Positions 59,919 to 64,000 of a stretch of 64,000 bases of DNA are shown here, in pieces. Origin of the DNA: Hyalella azteca (taxonomy: Eukaryota > Arthropoda > Malacostraca > Amphipoda > Hyalellidae). Where the stretch lies: the NCBI RefSeq assembly GCF_000764305.2, contig NW_025944591.1:62001-126000 (forward strand). The letters run 5' to 3'. Positions within the stretch are counted from its first letter, which is position 1. Each line of letters begins with the position of its first letter. The translations under genes were made by a program, and so were the position numbers. The notes below the pieces were generated by a model that saw only the letters and a program-made list of their open reading frames with translations, did not search any database and was not told the DNA's origin.

Positions 59919-60790
59919 AGTGCCATTAATACGGCATCGAAAGCTTCAAAGATTCTTGAAGCTCTCTAATATGCATTCTAAATACTATTACTACACTTAA
60001 AACCCGTGATTTATTCGCAAAAGAACACATCAGGAACAATGATCATATGCTAACAGTAGGGCCGACGACGACGTCCATTATGCTGATGCAAACAAAACAC
60101 TGCGACATATAAACAAAGCTTAATAAATTATTATAATAATGCTATTTCTAAAAAATATATACATAAAATTTGCATGCCAGAATTTTTCATGCGTACAGCT
60201 AATAATTTTATACTTGAAAAGTTGCTACAGGTACAGTAGTACTTTCAGAAGACTTTCTCCAACGGGCGCTGGACTCAACACATATTTCGCTGGTCACTGT
60301 TCCTATCATGGAAGTGTCGAGACTTGTTCGAGTAAAAAACATTCAATTCATACCATAAAAAAAGGTGTAAAGTTTTTCTTCATAAACGTCCATACTCAGG
60401 AACATAATATCAACTGAAATTGTAGTATCAAAAAAAATATAAACACGAGACTATTTAATAATGTATGCATGAACGCGAATCTCCGTATTACATAGGCCTA
60501 TATCACTTACTCGAAACCGTGAAATAGAAACTCACCGCAAAAATTGAAATTCGTCTAATTAAACATGGCCACAAATGTGATAATATATGAAAAGATTAGT
60601 GCATTCAAAATTTTGTTCAAGTTAATCTGTATCTCTTTTTATGACAATGGGAAGAGTATAAGTTATTTAAAGTGGTAAACATGTCCGTAAAATCACCCAC
60701 GTGTTTTAATGATAGGAAAATTCAAATTCAGCCTCACGTGCCGTGATTCGCTTTCGCTTGCTTTCCAAACTGAAATGCTCAAGTTTTGAT
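59919..60790 (-). other. CNOT1 5' UTR/promoter side and intergenic DNA
   Basis: Upstream of the CNOT1 start codon. No clear TATA box for the minus strand. The ORF at 60139-60417 (+) has no recognisable content. CACGTG near 60734 belongs to the opposite-strand promoter candidate. Confidence 0.35.
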
Positions 60791-61017
60791 CTATAAAATA
60801 CACAAGTGTTGCGTTGTGTGCTGCTCACAGAAGAATAAGGCTCTACATTTTGGAAATAGACTACACATTTTATTTCACGTGTGCGGATATTATTAATTAA
60901 ATGATGACAGAAGTTGTTCCTGTTAATGACAAAACCATGAATAAAGGTTTTAGTTCGAAAATGAGATGGATAGAGATAATTAAAAAACCCGAAAATAAGA
61001 ATATGCTCATGAATTGA
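60791..61017 (+). promoter_or_regulatory. Possible TATA promoter and short first exon
   Basis: CTATAAAATA at 60791-60800 lies about 30 bp before CTCACAG, a plausible initiator. A CACGTG E-box-like word is about 55 bp upstream. The first ATG, at 60901, opens a 38-codon frame (MMTEVVPVNDKTMNKG...) ending at 61017, with a possible donor (AAAGGTTTTA) near 60947. Alternatively these are chance matches. No downstream exon was identified before the foldback at 61079. Confidence 0.22.
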
Positions 61018-61078
61018 AGCCGCAAATTACTTTGAAAACACTCTCAATGTTTTGACAAATCCAGTCGTTTAAAGATTG

Positions 61079-62206
61079 AAGGCTGGAGTCCAATCTTTAA
61101 TTGAACCGACTCGACACTTTTACAAACCAGCCTGCGCACAACGCACAACCTAACTTAACGCTCAACTCGCCCAGTCATAATTCTTTTAATACTGAACGGA
61201 TTCAAATTGAGAATATAAGTAGGTACTATCAATGCGCTGTGATATGAAATATTACAGATTTTTACAATGATTTGTTTTTTATTAATATGGAAAAACTCAA
61301 TGTTGGGGCCGCTCGCCCAGCATATTTTTTTAATAATGAATGAATCCAATTGAAATATGTAATCTAAGTAGGTATTACTAATGCGCTGTGATAGGAATTA
61401 TTATTATAGATTTTTACATCGATTTGTTTTTCATTAATATGGAAAAACTCACGGTTGAGGCTGCTATCCTAGTCATACTTTTTCTAATATTGAACGGATA
61501 TGCTTGAAATTTGAAACTTAAGGAGGTATGACCAATGTGCTGCGATTGGAATTACTGCAGAGTTTTACATTAACTATTTTTTTATTATTATAGAAAAACG
61601 AAATGTTGGAGCAACTCGTCTAGTCATAATTCTCTCAATACTGAACGGATCGCATTGCTTTTTAGGAATATAAGTACATGCTGTAAGAATTTACAGCAAG
61701 TACTTATGTTCCTAAAAACAAGGCGATCCGTTCAGTATTCACCCATGGGTAATACCTACTTACGTTTCAAATTTCAAGCATATTCGTTCAATATTAGAAA
61801 AAATATAACAGGGCGAGCAGCCTCAACGTTGAGTTTTTTCATATTAATAAAAAACAAATCGATGTAAAAATCTGTAATAATTCCTATCACAGCACCTTTG
61901 TAATACCTATTTAAATTACAAATTTCAATCGGATTCATTCTTTATTAAAATAATTATGACTGGGCGAGCAGCCCCAACATTGAGTTTTTCCATATAAATA
62001 AAAAACAAATCAAATAAAAATCTGTAACAATTCCAATCACAGCGCATTGGTAATACCTACTTATATTTCAAATTTGAATGAAATCCGTTCAGTATTGAAG
62101 GAGTTATGACTGGGCGAGTTGAGCGTTAAGTTAGGTTTTGCGTTCGAGTGCGAATTAAGGCGGGTTCGTAAAAGTGTCGAATCGGTCAAAGAGGGCTCCA
62201 GCTCTC
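61079..62206. mobile_element. Foldback element F with arms of tandem ~146-bp monomers
   Basis: Outer inverted ends: ACTCGACACTTTTACAAACC / GGTTCGTAAAAGTGTCGAAT. The left arm has about four direct monomers (starts near 61169, 61315, 61463 and 61616) of the type GCCCAGTCATAATTCTTTTA...ACAGATTTTTACA; the right arm mirrors them. The centre (61670-61700) is a short palindrome. Monomers align by eye with those of element E (GAACGGAT, ATTACAGATTTTTACAT), so E and F are diverged members of one family. No coding content. Confidence 0.85.
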
Positions 62207-62400
62207 GCGAGTCGGTTGGCGTCGGGGCATCGCATGATGACGCTGGTGCATTCTTCCAGCACCGTTCGGGTGATGGTCTCGTTGTGGGCCTCCATCAGGT
62301 GGTCCCTTGGTCCTCCAGACTGAAGGTGGCACGTGAGACGCCGGCTTTATGTCGTACCTAGTTGTGAGCCCGATGTAATCTGAATAAGTGAGAAGTCTAC
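62186..62400 (-). pseudogene. Penelope-like element GIY-YIG endonuclease fragment
   Basis: The minus strand reads SDYIGLTT, then (frame shifted) RRLTCHLQSGGPRDHLMEAH, then ETITRTVLEECTSVIMRCPD, then ANRLARAGALFD. This matches the layout of the C-terminal GIY-YIG nuclease of Penelope-like retroelements (YIGxTT, R-R-L-x-x-H, then a helix ending in EALFI). The left side is cut by foldback F. Broken, inactive. Confidence 0.55.
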
Positions 62401-62570
62401 AACATTCTTGATTACTGGATAATTTACAGACTATATCGGTCTCCAGGAAAACTGTCGTTTTTTTTTTTTTTTTGCAGGGGTTATTGTCCATTACAAGATT
62501 CTGTCTTTCCTTGTTTGTGAGAATTGGATGCCATATTAAAACCGTATATTCCAAAGCAATTCTTTTTAGC

Positions 62571-62700
62571 ACATTTTCTCATTTATGGAAAAAAGGCGCT
62601 ATTGTGCTCGTCATGTCCATCCGTGACTTCACGGACGGATGGACGGACGAGAAAATGCGCTCTCTGTCACTCACAGCAGTGACTACTGATCTCATTTTTG
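62571..62700. repeat. Dispersed ~130-bp repeat, copy 2
   Basis: Collinear with 32174-32306. Contains a perfect inner palindrome around CATCCGTGACTTCACGGACG and the same inverted outer AAAATGCGCT motif. Confidence 0.75.
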
Positions 62701-62724
62701 ATAACTAGAGGCGTTTTTTGGAGA

Positions 62725-63310
62725 TCCTCGGCGCAAGCGCCCATCTGGACTTCAACCTTCTTCACCGACGTCCCAACTGAAGATACATACGAAGTCATTG
62801 CCAGCATGTATCTTCTCATTATATACTCCTCCGATAACAAAGAAAATTTTCATGTATCTCCTTCGATTCTTCACTTCTGAATCAGCTTTCAAGCTACCGA
62901 CAACAATATTTACCGACAAACCAGCGGCGTAGCAATGGGCAGTCCCCCTTGGTCCTACTTTCGCTTAGTGCTACATTGCAAAATTGAAAATCTAGCACTT
63001 TTAGGTGAACAAATGAAGCCAGGATTAAACCGCAGGTATTTCGACTATATCTTCGTTGATGTTTGAAGTGAAGAACAACAGAAAAAACTACGTAAGGTAT
63101 TGAAATAAATTCTGACTTGAAATTTATTTACGAAATCTGACAAATCATACCTTACATATTTTAGATATATTCGTCCTAGTTCATATTAAAATGATTCGTT
63201 CGTCACCTGAGTATGTCGGAAGCCAACAGATGAGAGAGTATTGAATGCCGCTAGCGAATGTCCAGATCGCTACAAAAGCAGCACAATGCGTGCCCTCATC
63301 TGCAAGGGAC
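62725..63310 (+). pseudogene. Penelope-like reverse transcriptase fragment
   Basis: In order: FFTDVPTEDTYEVI (cf. 'SLFTNVPLxET'), NNIYRQTSGVAMGSP at about 62900-62945 followed by a one-base frameshift, RRYFDYIFVDV at 63031-63063 in the place of the RT 'RYVDDxF' motif with the second Asp lost, then ECPDRYKSSTMRALICKGLN at 63256-63315. Order and spacing fit Penelope-like RTs. It lies on the opposite strand to the nuclease fragment at 62186-62400. Confidence 0.7.
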
Positions 63311-63531
63311 TTAACCCTCTACCGCCTGACATGAGTAACAGGCGCAATATTGCCACACAAGCCTACCCAAAAAAGAATACATTACTATTTGCCAGTGAGC
63401 GCAAAATGGCTTGCATTGATGGTTGCCGCCACGTTTAGAGAGATGGTTGCCGCCAACAGAGAACTTTAAAATGTTCTCTGTTGCGTACAAACGTCCTCAG
63501 GCTGCTACACTCAATAGTTGACGTATAATTT

Positions 63532-63700
63532 AACACGTTGAGTACGTATTGGTACATATGCGTACCACGAAATGTATTTCTCCAGGAGGTAGTGGTACAT
63601 AATTCAGGTTGCCTAAAATCGGCAAAATCTGAGAACAAAAAAGGCCAAAAAGGCCGATAATTCAATGTAAACTAGTTTATTTGTAGGTTCCGCTATAAAA
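63532..63700. mobile_element. piggyBac-type left end (solo)
   Basis: TTAACACGTTGAGTACGTAT at 63532 onward resembles the ends of PB1 and PB2, followed by GGTACATATGCGTACCACG and an inverted GTGGTACATA word. No matching right end within the window; a LINE takes over at about 63768. Confidence 0.5.
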
Positions 63701-63767
63701 ATTCCATTTATTTTCTTTTCGCAGCATTTAAAATTTAATTAGGAAGTACCCCTATCATAAATTTTAG

Positions 63768-64000
63768 CCGGCCAACGCAATTAAAAAAACCTTGAACGAA
63801 GGAACTTTGCCGTCCGACTGGAAAGAAGCTCAAGTAACACCATTGTTCAAAAAAGGTGACAAAAGCAGCAACGGCAACTATCGCCCTGTCAGTCTGACAA
63901 GTGTTGTTTGTAAGCTGATGGAATCTGTTGTGAGGGATAGGATTATCGATCACTTGACTGCTCACCATCTCATATCAGATTGTCAACATGGTTTTATTGC
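63768..64000 (+). pseudogene. LINE reverse transcriptase, 5'-truncated and cut by the window end
   Basis: An open frame from 63768 to the edge reads LPSDWKEAQVTPLFKKGDKS, then NYRPVSLTSVVCKLMESVVR, then HLISDCQHGF. These are RT blocks 0-2 of CR1/Jockey-type non-LTR elements. It has no stop within the visible 77 codons, so it may be young. A stop codon lies immediately upstream at 63765. Confidence 0.85.

Overview
This is a stretch of nuclear genome from an animal, most likely an arthropod and perhaps a crustacean. The reasons are three spliced, conserved eukaryotic genes with GT-AG introns, AT-rich non-coding DNA, a short TTAGG-type (arthropod telomere) repeat inside an interspersed element, and a dense mix of Tc1/mariner-, pogo-, piggyBac-, Penelope-, LINE- and tRNA-SINE-like repeats. 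There are no bacterial operons, CRISPR arrays or phage genes. Two single N positions (498 and 11610) mark it as draft assembly.
Layout: (1) 1-11.8 kb is a gene-free tower of nested repeats. Two head-to-head copies of a ~0.9 kb element (family A) have each been split by later insertions: a 4.5 kb insert flanked by 8-bp direct repeats in one copy, and a 2.2 kb TTAA-flanked element, itself carrying a 970-bp palindromic element (family B), in the other. (2) 11.9-17.5 kb holds RPP30 (RNase P/MRP subunit, + strand, 4 coding exons, about 293 aa). (3) 17.7-22.2 kb is a gene desert with LINE and SINE debris and a foldback element with repeat-built arms. (4) 22.2-34.2 kb holds NAP1/NAP1L (histone chaperone, + strand, 7 coding exons, about 399 aa, with a probable untranslated first exon near 22.3 kb); its introns carry a palindromic MITE, a second B copy with a 298-bp insert, and a full-length dead Tc1 element. 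(5) 35.4-59.9 kb holds CNOT1 (CCR4-NOT scaffold, - strand, 27 coding exons, about 2,689 aa), convergent with NAP1. I could join all 27 exons in phase. Its 6-kb first intron contains another nest (family A plus piggyBac, family B plus an A fragment, and a gggtaataaggga palindrome). (6) 60-64 kb is intergenic: a possible TATA promoter and short ORF, a second repeat-armed foldback, Penelope-like fragments on both strands, a piggyBac end, and the start of a LINE reverse transcriptase cut by the window edge.
The three genes act in separate housekeeping pathways (tRNA 5' processing, nucleosome assembly, mRNA deadenylation) and show no sign of being a functional cluster. The most unusual content is the repeat architecture: independent insertions of two different TTAA elements at the same TTAA of family A, two diverged foldback elements whose arms are tandem ~150-bp monomers, and a short sequence motif shared between families that otherwise look unrelated. 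Gene identities rest on family recognition from translated sequence, and splice sites on phase-consistent GT-AG (one GC-AG) junctions. No database search was run.
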